NCBI RefSeq assembly: GCF_964204645.1
Contig: NC_134034.1
Location: 7,435,414 to 7,499,413 of the forward strand
Source of the DNA: Tubulanus polymorphus
Taxonomy: Eukaryota > Nemertea > Palaeonemertea > Tubulaniformes > Tubulanidae
Length of the DNA stretch: 64,000 bases
Direction of reading: 5' to 3'
The notes beneath the pieces were generated by a model. The model was not told the origin of the DNA. It did not search any database and was given only the letters and a program-made list of their open reading frames with translations. Below, one piece after another: positions 31,663-42,853 of this stretch. Numbering within the stretch: the first letter of the stretch is position 1; every line of letters begins with the position of its first letter. A program made the translations under genes and the position numbers.

Positions 31663-31678
31663 TTATATAATTAAAAAA

Positions 31679-32113
31679 TTAATAATTTATTAATTCTTTT
31701 AATAATTTATCTTGTTCTTCAACTGTTATATGGCCATTTAAACTTATTATATAATCTAGTGTATTCTTTAATTTATTAATTTCTTTTATATTAGTTTTAA
31801 TTTTTTCTTTATTACTTTTTATATTTAATTTTGAACTTATACCAGTTAAAACACTTGAACTTAATCCTAATACACCAATTGATATAGCTAAAGGTGTTAA
31901 TGGACTGAATATTGCTAGAAATGTTATTACAGAACTAATTGTAACAGAACCACTTATAATAAGATAATATATAATTTTAGATTTTAAATATTTTTTCTTT
32001 TTAACTTTTATATCATTTTAAAATTCTAATATTTGTTTTTCTAAATATATTTTTAATTTAGTTTTACTGATATCATGAGGAATAATATCAATATTATCAA
32101 CTTTATCTTCCAT
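31679..32113 (-). pseudogene. Block B: Sm4 copy sharing the block A stop codon
   Basis: Same length and same TAA (in GAATTTTAA) as the block A copy at 14435-14869, within nearly identical sequence. Start after TTGTTAAATAAATG. Confidence 0.6.
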
Positions 32114-32133
32114 TTATTTAACAAAAAAAATTA

Positions 32134-32581
32134 CTAATTAGTAAATTTATATGCTACAAATATAACAATAACTGTTCCACCTAAAATCCATATTATTTCA
32201 TATTTCTTCTGTTCATTACTTGGGGTATAATAATCTGATATTGTAGGTTTATGTAGATGTAATTTTTCTTTATTTGTTACCGCGTTATATAAACTCATTG
32301 CATCATCAACTGATTGAAAATCTCTATGTGAAATCTTCTGATCATATAATTCTTTGTTAATATAATCCATATAGTTTTGCCTCTAGAAATGTTATTACGG
32401 AACTAATTGTAACCGAATCACTAATAATAAGATAATATATAATTTTAGATTTTAAATATTTTTTCTTTTCCATCTTTAAGTCACTTTCAAATTCTAATAT
32501 TTGTTTTTCTAAATATATTTTTAATTTAGTTTTATTTATATCATGAGGAATAATATCAATATTATCAACTTTATCTTCCAT
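32134..32581 (-). pseudogene. Block B: truncated Sm3 and Sm4 from a partial tandem duplication
   Basis: 32375-32581 is the first half of Sm4 (here without the TAA: EFESDLKMEKKKY), broken off and joined at about 32,375 to the C-terminal half of an Sm3 copy (32134-32370). The array reads Sm3, partial Sm4, partial Sm3, Sm4, as expected from unequal exchange in the Sm3-Sm4 interval. Confidence 0.6.
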
Positions 32582-32600
32582 TTATTTAGAAAAAAAATTA

Positions 32601-33023
32601 CTAATTAGTAAACTTATAAGCAACAAATATAACAATAACTGTTCCACCTAAAATCCAAATTATTTCATATTTCTGTTGTTCTTTACTTGGGGTATAATAA
32701 TCTGATATTGTAGGTTTGTATAGATGTAATTTTTCTTTATTGGTAACCGCGTTATATAAACTCACTGCATCATCAACTGATTGAAAATCTCTATGTGAAA
32801 TCTTCTGATCATATAATTCCTTGTTAATATAATCCACATAGTTTTGTCGTTTTTCTCTGTATTCTTCTGCTGCTTTATTGTATTTCTCTAATGCTAAGTT
32901 ATGTCTTCTTTGTTCTCCTAATGAACTATTTTTATCAATATGTTTAAATAAATATCCACCACCTGTAAATGCTAAAGCGTTAACAATTGCCGATCCTATA
33001 ATAGTTATAACTGCAGAAGCCAT
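32601..33023 (-). CDS. Block B: Sm3, intact copy
   Basis: 140 residues, about 95% identical by eye to block A: same N-terminal hydrophobic segment, SHRDFQSVDDAV, and C-terminal membrane helix. Start after TTACTAAATAAATG. The open frame on the other strand at 32878-33084 is a shadow. Confidence 0.65.
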   Translation of the reverse strand: MASAVITIIGSAIVNALAFTGGGYLFKHIDKNSSLGEQRRHNLALEKYNKAAEEYREKRQNYVDYINKELYDQKISHRDFQSVDDAVSLYNAVTNKEKLHLYKPTISDYYTPSKEQQKYEIIWILGGTVIVIFVAYKFTN

Positions 33024-33052
33024 TTATTTAGTAAAACAATTACGTGTTTATA

Positions 33053-33268
33053 TGGGAGGAATATATTTTTGTTTTTCCAAATAATCAATAGTTAAATTAG
33101 ATAAAGTAACTGCTCATGTTAATTTTAAAATATCAATTATATCAAATCTATCAACATTAACACTTCCCATTTTAAATACTTTTTTTAATACCATTGAATA
33201 ACCAACAATTCCAACTGATAGTAATGCTCCATTTTATAATCCAGTTATTATCCACTTATTATCACTCA
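33053..33268 (-). pseudogene. Block B: Sm2 copy with stops
   Basis: Homologous to 40309-40530 (ends KQKYIPPI) but with stop codons near the start and in the C-terminal half. TTTGATAAATAAATG precedes it. Confidence 0.5.
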
Positions 33269-33269
33269 T

Positions 33270-33626
33270 TTATTTATCAAACAAATTACTATCTTCAAAA
33301 TATTTAGTTATCTTAGTGATGATTAATTCAACATTTATTTCATTACTAGTTTCATTTGTATATATTTCAATTATTATTTTTTTAATATCATCGATGATAA
33401 AATCTTCATCTAATTCATAAAATCTTAAAGATTCTCTAATTAAATTAGTAATCTTTTCTACATTTAAAGTTTCTTTATCTATTGTTGTTTCATACTCAAA
33501 TGTTGTTTCATTAGAAAATGCAATATTTTTAATATGTGTAATTACATCATTAATGTTAAATTTCATTTCTTTCTCACGTTTAAAATCAAACCCAAAACAT
33601 ATACTCGGTCCAACAGTTATATTCAT
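33270..33626 (-). CDS. Block B: Sm1, small protein of unknown function
   Basis: 118 residues, intact: MNITVGPSICFGFDFK, then an acidic/Ile-rich helical stretch. The next gene's TAAATG overlaps its end. No membrane segment or known motif. Confidence 0.5.
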   Translation of the reverse strand: MNITVGPSICFGFDFKREKEMKFNINDVITHIKNIAFSNETTFEYETTIDKETLNVEKITNLIRESLRFYELDEDFIIDDIKKIIIEIYTNETSNEINVELIITKITKYFEDSNLFDK

Positions 33627-33642
33627 TTATATAGTGAAAAAA

Positions 33643-34110
33643 TTACTCTCTACATCTTATAACTAATTCATAAATTACAGGAAAGTTATTCAAATCAATT
33701 AAATATCCATTGTGATTTCTTATTTCTAATTTAAAATCATTAAATTGAGGAATACAAGGTTTAAAATCACATTCAGTTAAATTATAATTTATTTGAGTTC
33801 CAAATTGTTTGACATTTTTTAATGGTAAAATATTTAATATACTAGAATTACAAATTGTATCTTTAGTTGCTTCAAATGTTTTTGTAGGATTAATTAAATT
33901 GCAATAAATATAAAAATGTGTGTAAGGTATTAAGTTTGATCTACCTTCTGCGTATGCTGTAACAATATCTGGGTTAATTCCTAACAGTTTACCTAAAGGT
34001 TTTCTTACTGTAAATTTACATTGTCATTAGCTAACCTAATCTTTATTTTATTAGAACTATCACTTTTTAAAATTCTAATACTAAATCCGGAATCACTTCC
34101 TAATTTAGCC
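33643..34110 (-). pseudogene. Block B: C-terminal part of the penton-like protein
   Basis: Matches 13102-13473, and extends further upstream with FSIRILKSDSSNKIKI, so it bridges to the N-terminal family at 34375-34805. One frameshift near 34,020. Truncated at its upstream side by unrelated DNA. Confidence 0.45.
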
Positions 34111-34374
34111 TATCTGGATACCTGTTGTCGCAATATAGTGCCTTTAACAACATTGCTTCTTGTAAACCATACTTGATAAAAATATAAACCCGATTACTCT
34201 TAAATCCACAATTTAGAAATATAAACACCATTATATTCGGCCTACAGTACAGCTAAACTGCTGAGCTTGCCTGACTTCCGGGTTCATCAGTGCTCGATTC
34301 ATCGACAGTAACTAAAAATAGATCAGGTGCGCTGCGCTATTTGGTGTAGCATCAGCATTGCGTATCCATACATC
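34111..34374. other. Unrelated insert between two penton-like fragments
   Basis: GC-richer, no gene. The first penton fragment ends at about 34,110 and a second overlapping fragment starts at about 34,375, so this marks a junction between two copies rather than a clean insertion. Confidence 0.4.
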
Positions 34375-34805
34375 TGGGTTATTCCTTAAATTTTAGCAAA
34401 AGGTTTTTTAACTAGAAATTGATGTTGATCTTCATTACCTAATTTTATTCTTATTTTATCAGAGCTATCACTTTTAATCAGTCTTAATCCAAATCCAGCA
34501 GATGCACCCATTTTTAAACGAGCTCTTCTATTAATTTCCTGCGCTAATGTATCTAAATTATATAAACCTGGTTTAAGATAAAGATGAAACCATTTACTTT
34601 TATTTCTATCATGAATTAAAAAGACTCTATGTTCAATAGTTTTATCCGATACATTGTAAAAAGAATTACATAAACTTATATTAACTAATTTTAAATCTAC
34701 ACAATTCTTAAATTCTCTATCTAATTGTACTAGTAAATTATGTGATTTATAATTTGTAAGTGTTCTAGAATCAACAAATATTCTGTATTCTTTTAATTCT
34801 ACCAT
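34375..34805 (-). pseudogene. Block B: N-terminal part of the penton-like minor capsid protein
   Basis: 139 codons: EYRIFVDSRTLTNYKSHNLL, VDLKLVNISLCNSFYNV, then LKPGLYNLDTLAQEINRRA and a beta-rich segment ending in LVKKPFAKI where block A begins. The combination of a strand with LxLxxISxxxSFYNV and PGxYxxxxLxxEIN is typical of Polinton/adintovirus penton N-termini. Start after a T/A-rich stretch and AAAATAAATG. Confidence 0.5.
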
Positions 34806-34819
34806 TTATTTTACATATT

Positions 34820-35174
34820 TTATTCAAAATCTATTTCATGGTGCCCTTTTTCATTCTTACCTTTGTTTACGAAATAGAAATCACCAGAACATAATTCTTC
34901 TAGATCTTCACTTGATAATCTATGAAATCTATCTGGTAAATATGTTCTGAATTTATATTTATTTCCTTTTAATCCTTCATATTCTAAGTGCATAACTAAT
35001 TTATCTCCATATTTGTTAATAACTGTAACAATATCTGTAATTAGATATTTCTTATGGATTATTAATTCTTTTAACTTCTTAAATTTATAATCTACTGATT
35101 TGACATTTGAAGTATTTTTTTATTCTATCTAGAAATAATTTGTGGTTCTCACTGTTTGCTTGTTTACTCTCCAT
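34820..35174 (-). pseudogene. Small conserved protein next to PolB, frameshifted
   Basis: About 117 codons after TATAAATG, with a shift near 35,115. The long second frame reads KYLITDIVTVINKYGDKLVM, then YKFRTYLPDRFHRLSSEDLE and a C-terminal HHEIDF. I recall similar short proteins (KYG.K...YLP.RF) in adintovirus-like elements; the beta pattern would suit a single-stranded DNA-binding fold, but I cannot confirm it. Confidence 0.4.
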
Positions 35175-35720
35175 TTATAATACATATTTTTATTAAAATT
35201 TGATTAACACGTTAGAATTCTTTTCATAATCTCATTCTCTTTTGTTTCTTCTCTTTTGAACTTTAGATATTCATCTAAATTATAACCATACGCAACTGTA
35301 TGCATTCCATCATCTAAAATATATCTTTTATCGTCAAATGGATTCAAACTAACCTTTTCAATTTCTTCAATAAACATTTCATGATCTTCAGATCTTAAAC
35401 ATCTCATCTTATGTTTTCTAACTTCTTCATTGAATATACAATTGATGTAATCTTTGAAATGAATATTCTTTTCAACAACGCTTTTGGTAATTCCTTTTAA
35501 CTTTTTAGATTCATGAGTTTTAGTTTTATATGAATACATTTTAGATCTCAATCATTTCTTCACCACCTAATTCATCTTTGAATTTACCAGGAACCTTTTT
35601 ATTATCATTGCTAAACAATTCATGATCTTTAGGATAGTTACTGAAATCAAAATGATGTTTTAAAGTTTTTAAATCATCAGTTATGTTATTAGTTTTTATC
35701 TTTAATATGTAACTGTCAGT

Positions 35721-37958
35721 ATTTTTTATGATTAATGGAAATCCACAATTAAATGTACCATCTTCAGTTGTTTAAATCATAAACATATTCTGTAGGATTG
35801 GATATTTCAAATAAATCTCTAGCTTCTTCAGTTAGTTCATTTTCTACATGCGTTAATTGAAATACATTTGGTTTATCTTTTCCAATATTAACTAACATAT
35901 AAAATCCTAATGAATTGCATAATATATTTAATCCTGATATAGCAACTTTTCCTTTTTGTGTCAAAGATAAAGTTTTCTGTTTTGTATAGTTTTTTGAACC
36001 ATCTGCAGCATAAAATCCAATGAAAAACCATTTTCTTAAATCATATTTTGCATTTAATACATAATCTGGAACTATCTTTTCTTTTGTTGAAGTATTCCTT
36101 TTAACTATTGCATGAATATGGAATTCATCATTATATTTAATTGCACAATCTTTAGGGTTATTTACAAGTATAAATTGCTGATGATTTCATATAATCTACG
36201 ATTTTAAATGTTTTATGTGAATAAACTTCTTCACAGTATTTTTAAATTCTTTCTAATAATTTCAAATCTTGATTGCATAAATACCAACAATATTGAGTGC
36301 GGTTAACATAATTATACACACCTGCTGAACCATCTCCCATAAAAAATCCTTTGATAAAATATTCTTTTTCTTCCAATGTTTCGGGTTCTATATTATAAAT
36401 ATTAACAATTGTTTCATCAAATGACATATGATTCATTCTTGGGTAAAATCTTTTTTGTAATAATTCATCTCCAATTTTTTGACGCCTTTTAAAACGTTAC
36501 CATTATGAAACCTAAACAATGTTAACCATTCAGCGTCATTTTACAAACGACAGCCGTAAATCGATGTGCAAAACGTCACAGGTCTATGTGTACACAAACA
36601 AGCTATCTGGCAAAATATTATTGACATAGATGTAGAATGGCTTCCTGTGATTATATAATGACCTATACTTGAACGTCGAAATGTTATATTGCATTGAATA
36701 TCATTAGAAGACGTATCGTAATAGTAAAGGATGTATGATTATATCAGAAGCGGCAGGCATAAATAGAAATGATAAGTAAATCGGATTATTCGGTTAAATG
36801 GCGGATGTATACACGATTTGGAAGTCTGATATAAAAGTCAGACCCTGACGAGGGCATGCAGGTGGAATGACGAAGCTATCTACGATGTGTGTAGGGCCGG
36901 CGTGAATTTCATCAGCGGCTGGCTACAAGCGGTCAATATGAAAATGTGTAAACATATAATTTCAATATTCAAACGTTTTAGAAAATATGTTTGATATTAG
37001 GAGTATGCAGGTTTCGTGAGATTAGCAATTTATAATAGCATAGCTATCATATACGGCTCCGCGTCCTCTGATGGCATGTGTATTAGGTGACAATTCAATT
37101 CTTTATTGATCCTTACATTGAAATTTCGGGATAAAATTCCCAAATTCAATAAATACAAATTTTAAAATAAATTAATACAACATACATGACACACGGGTAA
37201 TTCATACAGAACAACATAAGCATGTTATTTTAAATGACAATGTCTACTTCAACCCACCCAGACTCAAGACTCTAGGATATCGAGTGACAGCCAAACCCCT
37301 GGCCCGGGCCGGCTGGCTAGGCCACACGATATGCTAGAAGTCATGATGAAGCAGACATCAGAAGAGCTCGTTCTTCAACCATGGAGGCAATGAAGTTGCA
37401 GACCAGCTTAGAGGCATAAGTAAATGAAGTCGGTCGCAAGTTCGCGATCAATTATTGAGAATTTTCAATAAAAAAATTTAAACCACTACTAGAGTCGAAG
37501 ACCCGCTGTATCATCTACCCAATCGCCAAATCTCATCATTCCCCAAATTTCTTAAAACTTCGATTTCAAATTTGCAATTCCACATAAGCTTAGCCCAGAA
37601 ATTATACATTTTTTTTCGCAGGCGTCAAATAATTTTCTAAAATTAATTTTCTTGTTATATCAGTTGGTTTTATTACATCACCATTTTGTTTAATTAAACT
37701 ATGATCTTCAGTAACATCAACAAATCCTAATTTAGTTCTTACTCTATAAATCTTTTTATTTGTTTTATGTCTAATAATATTCTTTAATTTTTTCCATCCA
37801 TTTCTTGTCCAAACATCCATTAATTCATTTATTTGTATTAATTCTTTTTCATAATACGAAATATAACATTCATTTTGTTTTGGAATTATTTCTGAATTTC
37901 TTCTTATCAATATTTTATCATTACATTTTAATAATATTGGGGTGTCTGCTGTTACAGA
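35721..37958 (-). other. Intein in PolB, interrupted by foreign DNA
   Basis: The N-terminal splicing block begins Ser-Val-Thr-Ala-Asp-Thr-Pro directly after YFD. Block B is VTEDHSL, with the expected Thr and His. Two LAGLIDADG-type motifs follow: GFFMGDGSAGVY (about 36,330) and IGFYAADGS (about 36,030). The end is YVYDL...FPLIIKN with terminal Asn, followed by Thr of TDS. This matches the pol-c insertion site used by archaeal and mimivirus polymerase inteins. A frameshift near 35,776 and an insertion at 36,481-37,610 disable it; the penultimate residue is Lys rather than His. Confidence 0.8.
36481..37610. mobile_element. 1.1-kb non-coding insertion inside the intein
   Basis: Base composition is mixed, unlike the flanks. 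No gene is visible. GACGCC at its left edge and GGCGTC just beyond its right edge are inverted, but the right copy may be native intein sequence. Insertion was into or next to a T-run, so the duplication cannot be defined. Confidence 0.5.
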
Positions 37959-39697
37959 ATCAAAATATAAGATTTCTATATGCTTTTCTCCAAAATGAGG
38001 TTGTAATACATTATAATAGAATTCATACATTAATAACTTTGATAATTCTAAAACTGATGCCCCAACATAAATTGGTTTATTAAATTTCATAGAAGTTCTT
38101 CTCATTTTAACTGAAGCTAAATTTTCATCAAATATTCTGTTACCTATAAATTTAGGGTATGTTTGTAAATGTCTAATTCTTTTACCATTACTTACTAACT
38201 CAATATCATTACTATTTCTAATATTTTCACAAGTCTTACCATAGAATGCATTGTTCATTAACTTGAAGAAATCTTTCTCGAAATCAGTTTTAGCATCAGT
38301 TCTCTGTTTGGTGTTAAAATCTATATATTTTTCTAACCACTTAGATTGACTACATGAAATATATCTATGTACTTTTTTTTAGAACCATTCCTTGGTTCAA
38401 ATAAAACTTTAACATTCTATAATGTACTACATAATTATATTTACCTTCTTGAATTCCATTAACTTTTCTGTATGAATATGATTTTCGGGTTTAATTCTTT
38501 TTTGATAATTTGATAGTTCTTCACGAGTTACAGTTTTATGTTCGGGGCAGTATGCTAGATTTCTAGATTTAAATTTAATATGTTCAGGATATTCTAAATC
38601 TACAACAAAGAAGTAACCTGTATCCGAATCATCTGCAATATCTAGGATTCTTTTCTTCCAATCAAATTTATAATTATTTTCATGTTGTTAAACTTCACTT
38701 ATTTCAAATACTCCATAAGGTTGTGGTTCCATCATTGCCCAACCATACAAATTATTTGCATCTATATATAATAACTTATATCCAGGGTTATCATTTACAT
38801 TGAAATATCTATCGCCTAATACACCTGAAACTCCTCCTCTTATAGATTTTTCAAATAATAATAATTGATCTATATTTGTTAACAAATCCATTTTGATATC
38901 TGTAAATTTTAATCCACAATCCCAAGTTAAACCTGGACTAGAATAACAATGACAAGGATCAATGTTAAAATATTTTAAGTTTACATCTCTAAACCTTTCA
39001 AATATATCGATTTATAATAATACATCTGATTTTAGATATAGATCTACTAATTGTCCATGATTTATTATTTAAAAATGATTCCAAATATTTTTTAATTCAT
39101 CATAGAATTGTTCTTTTAATAATTCAGTTATATTAAAATCATTATGATATTTATAGAAAGAATATGGAATCGCTCCTTTATATCTCATTAATTGGAAATC
39201 ATCATTATTTGGATAGTGTTGTTTTAATATTTTTAATTCATCATCAACTAATGATTTTGATAAATTATCTAATGAACTATTTAAAAATCTATATGAATCT
39301 ATAAATCTTAGGCAACCAAATTGGAATGATATATAATTCTCAGATGTTCTAGCTAACATTTTAAATTTATAAGTTGGTATTTTATCTTTTGATCTATTTG
39401 AATTTAATCTTTCTTTTTCATTATATAATGTTCATTATAATATCTTTTATCACTGAATGATTGATTACATGTATCACATTTGTATGTTTCTTTTTCATTT
39501 TTTAATTCATCTAATTTAGTTTCTAATATATCATCTTCATATTCTAATTTCAATTTATTCTCTAAATGTGTTTTAGTTTTATTGTCTTGCTTTTTGGGAT
39601 TTATCTATATTGATTTTACATGTTGAACAGTAGTACTTATTTGTTTCCATTTTAATACTAAATTTTTTTTAAAATTTATTTTACACATTTTATTCAT

Positions 39698-39941
39698 TTA
39701 TATGTTATTCAATGATTTAAATATGAATTATTTACATCACACTTTACTGACACTTTTAATGTTTAAAAATCTAACTCATACAAATATAAATATTGAAATA
39801 TGTTTAAAATATATCTATATATCTATCTATAATGGCTCGTTAATTACTCGTTACATTTTTACTAACACTTTTATATTGAATAATCTATCCATTTATATGT
39901 TATTCATATATGTTTTATTCATGTATATTAATATTTTAAGA
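39698..39941. repeat. Block B terminal repeat upstream of PolB
   Basis: AT-rich, no gene. Shares ATATTTCAATATTTATATTT and AACATTAAAAGTGT (inverted) with 20,513-20,600. It contains two similar halves (CATTTATATGTTATTCA at 39,695 and 39,890) and ends at the foldback. Confidence 0.5.
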
Positions 39942-40206
39942 GTAATAGGGATAATGGGCTTTCATATCAAAATCATAGTAAAAAATGAAAAATATGAAAA
40001 TAATAATAATTTTAATTTCTATTTTAATTAGGAGTGAAACTCATAAAAAATGAAAAATAAATTCGAGCGTGTGAGAATTATTTTTCATTTTTTATGAGTT
40101 TCGGTACTAATTCAAATAGAAATTGTTATTATTTTCATATTTTTCATTTTTTACTAGCTCGACCTTTCGACCTTTGGTATGAAAGCCCATTATCCCTTTT
40201 ACTACT
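39942..40206. repeat. Foldback palindrome at the terminal repeat (copy 1)
   Basis: Left arm begins GTAATAGGGATAATGGGCTT, and the right arm ends with its inverse, AAGCCCATTATCCCTTTTAC. Arms are about 120 bp around AAATTCGAGCGTGTGAGAAT. Left flank is terminal repeat; right flank is the interior of an Sm1 gene. The relative at 61495-61611 has the same left flank. Confidence 0.75.
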
Positions 40207-40305
40207 GAAATATATGATAATCATAAAAGTAGTAATGAAATAAATGTTGAAATAATTATAACTAAGTTAACTAAATATTTTGAAGAAGATGATTATTTTA
40301 ATTAA
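40207..40305 (+). pseudogene. Block C: 3' end of Sm1
   Basis: Last 32 codons of the Sm1 family (ending KYFEEDDYFN), truncated by the foldback. Confidence 0.5.
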
Positions 40306-40308
40306 TAA

Positions 40309-40530
40309 ATGAGTGATAATAAGTGGATAATAACTGGTTTATATAATGGAGCATTACTATCAGTTGGAACTGTTGGATATACAATGGTATTAAAAAAAGT
40401 ATTTAAAATGGGAAGTGTTAATGTTGATAGATTTGATATCAATGATATCTTAAAATTAACGTTAGCAGTTATTTTATCTAATTTAACTATTGATCATTTA
40501 GAAAAACAAAAATATATTCCTCCTATATAA
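40309..40530 (+). CDS. Block C: Sm2, small membrane protein
   Basis: 73 residues, intact: WIITGLYNGALLSVGTVGYT is hydrophobic, then a basic turn, a second hydrophobic stretch LKLTLAVILSNLTI and KQKYIPPI. Begins with AATTAATAAATG, four bases after the Sm1 stop. Likely a two-helix membrane protein; function unknown. Confidence 0.55.
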   Translation: MSDNKWIITGLYNGALLSVGTVGYTMVLKKVFKMGSVNVDRFDINDILKLTLAVILSNLTIDHLEKQKYIPPI

Positions 40531-40553
40531 ATGCATAATATTCTGTTAAATAA

Positions 40554-40976
40554 ATGGCATCTGCAATTATAATTATTATAGGATCGGCAATTGTTAACGC
40601 TTTAGCATTTACTGGTGGTGGATATTTATTTAAACATATTGATAAAAATGGTTCATTATCCGAACAAAAAAGACATGACTTAGCATTAGAGAGATATAAT
40701 AAAGCTGCAGAAGAATATAGAGAAAAGAGACAAAACTATATGGATTATATCAATAAAGAATTATATAATCAGATAATTTCACATAGAGATTTTCAATCAG
40801 TCGATGAAGCAATGAGTTTATATAACGCAGTAACAAATAAAGAAAAATTACATCTACATAAACCTACAATATCAGATTATTATACCCCAAGTAATGAACA
40901 GAAGAAATATGAAATAATTTGGATTTTAGGTGAAACAGTTATTGTTATATTTGTGGTATATAAATTTACTAATTAG
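40554..40976 (+). CDS. Block C: Sm3, intact copy
   Basis: 140 residues, same architecture as block A (hydrophobic N-terminus, helical middle, SHRDFQSVDEAM, C-terminal membrane helix). In the C-terminal helix LGGT has become LGET. Start GTTAAATAAATG. Confidence 0.65.
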   Translation: MASAIIIIIGSAIVNALAFTGGGYLFKHIDKNGSLSEQKRHDLALERYNKAAEEYREKRQNYMDYINKELYNQIISHRDFQSVDEAMSLYNAVTNKEKLHLHKPTISDYYTPSNEQKKYEIIWILGETVIVIFVVYKFTN

Positions 40977-40996
40977 TAATTTTCTTTTCTAAATAA

Positions 40997-41430
40997 ATGG
41001 ATGATACAGTTGATAATGTTGATATTATTCCTCATAATATAAATAAAACTAAATTAAAATTATATTTGGAAAAACAAATATAAGAATTTGAAAATGATTT
41101 AAAAGTTAAAAAGAAAAAATATTTAAAAAGCAAAATTATATATTATTTTATTATTAGTGGTTCAGTTACAATTAGTTCGGTGATAACATTTTTAGCAATA
41201 TTCCCACCATTAACACCTTTAGCTATCACAAGTGGTGCGCTAGGATTATCATCAAGTGTTTTAACCGAAATAAGTTCAAAATTGAATATAAAAAGTAATT
41301 AAGAAAAAATAAATCTGATATAAAAGAAATTAATAAATTAAAAGATACACTAGATTATATAATTAGTTTAAATGGTAATATAACGATTCAAGAGCAGAAT
41401 AAATTATTAAAAGAATTAATAGATTATTAA
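40997..41430 (+). pseudogene. Block C: Sm4 copy with its own stop and shift
   Basis: Start TTTTCTAAATAAATG. TAA occurs three codons earlier than in blocks A and B (CAAATATAAGAA), and a frameshift lies near 41,300. The A/B-type stop is not present: the codon reads GAA. Confidence 0.55.
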
Positions 41431-41447
41431 TTTTTTTTATTTTATAA

Positions 41448-42835
41448 ATGGCAATTAGTTTTCCAAAAGCTTTTCAATATAATAAATCAATTAAATATAA
41501 TATTCCTGCAATAGATTTTAATAAAGATATTCTATATAGAAATGAAGTTTTAGATTCATTAATTAATTGATATATTTATGTTACTGAAACTAATAATTTT
41601 AATGCAAAGATGGAAAATATATTTCATGTATATTTAATTAATTTAAAAAAATTGAAAGATGAAAAACAATGGCTATTAAAATCTAATATGAAGTATTGGC
41701 AGAACCAATTAAATTTTGCAGTTTGTTGTGCAACAACAGGTTGTGGAATTAATTGGAATGATCATTTGAATAATTCTAAGTATAAATTAATTCAAAGTTT
41801 ATTTAGATTCCATACATACTTTCAAAAAAGATTATTATTAAATGAATTAGAGACCCCTTTACCAGGATCTAGATATTTTAAAGAATTAGATAATAACATT
41901 AATTCATCAAAGTTTTATAAAATTTGTAATGAATTTGATATAGATATAAATAATTCCGATTTTAGAACAAAAATTGGAACAATAAGATCAATTCCTTGTC
42001 CTGAAAATATTTTACAATATTGTGCACTTTCCATACCATCTAATAATTTTTATAATATCTATAATAATAAATTAGGTTATGGTAAGATAGAAAACATGGA
42101 TTTAGATACATTAAATTTCAATAAATTACCGAACTTTTATGATCATTTAAAACAAGAAAACAATAATTGTTGGGTTTATTTTATTTTAGAAAATAGTGAA
42201 CGTTTTACTAAATCAGGTATACAAAGAATAAATCAATCAATTAGAACTTATTTGATATGTATTATAGGTGCATAAGTTGAAACAAGATCCCCAATAATTG
42301 GAGATTTAAATACATCATTTGATACACAAAAAATAATTTAAAGTATTATTTGAAGATTAAATTTATAATGATAAAAATAGATCGATTCCAGAAAATATAG
42401 TTAGGTACCAAAATTATTTAGATAAATCTCATGTAAGATTTAATTATTGTATAGGCCCTAATTTATTAATTATTTCTAATGATTTAGTTTTAAAAATGGG
42501 AAATATAATTGGTTATAATAATTTAATTAAGACTGCAACAATAAATAATAAGTTTGGGTTAAATGACATAAATAAAAAGATTATTACTGCTCCAAAACTA
42601 ATGGAAGGTGGAAAAATTAAAAAACATATTCAATCACCAGAAACTTAAACTAAGAATATCAAATTGGATACCGATTCTAAAATAAAAGATTACCATACAT
42701 CAGAAAATATAAAAACTGATATTATTCAACATGATATAATTAAAAGTAATAATGATAATAAATCCCATGAAAATACTAAATTAGCTATAACTTGTATAGG
42801 AATTGTAATAGGAGGAATAATATATTTTTAATTTT
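41448..42835 (+). pseudogene. Block C: CatG copy, longest open stretch
   Basis: The frame 41610-42275 (221 codons) keeps FAVCCATTGCGINWNDHL, a CPENILQYCALSIPS segment that is deleted in blocks A and B, and NSERFTKSGIQRINQSIRTY. Stops at about 41,569 and 42,273, and further shifts. So block C preserves a region of about 70 residues missing from the other copies. Confidence 0.55.
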
Positions 42836-42853
42836 AATTTTTATAAGATATGA

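Larger units (their letters stand above)
35204..39697 (-). pseudogene. Block B: DNA polymerase B with an intein at motif C
   Basis: Read from 39,697 down: a cysteine pair finger (YYCSTCK) and a C2H2 finger (YKCDTCNQSFSDKRYYNEHY); then, after a deletion, exonuclease motifs (FQFGCLRFIDSYRFLNSSLD); motif A as LLYIDANNLYGWAM (38,760); motif B as MNNAFYGKTCEN; and the start of motif C, EILYFD, at 37959. An intein (35721-37958) follows, then the rest of motif C, TDS, at 35718-35720 downward and a C-terminal domain (KMYSYKTK, KAK/KLKGITKSV, DDKRYILDDG). Several frameshifts make it a pseudogene. Catalytic Asp residues of motifs A and C are still readable. Confidence 0.75.

Noticed and set aside
36242-36436. 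Free-standing LAGLIDADG homing endonuclease or group I intron
   Set aside because: It continues in frame, apart from decay, between intein splicing blocks and PolB motif C, so it is the intein's endonuclease part.
37805-38083. Frame antisense to the intein start and PolB
   Set aside because: Shadow; the - strand has clear intein and polymerase motifs.
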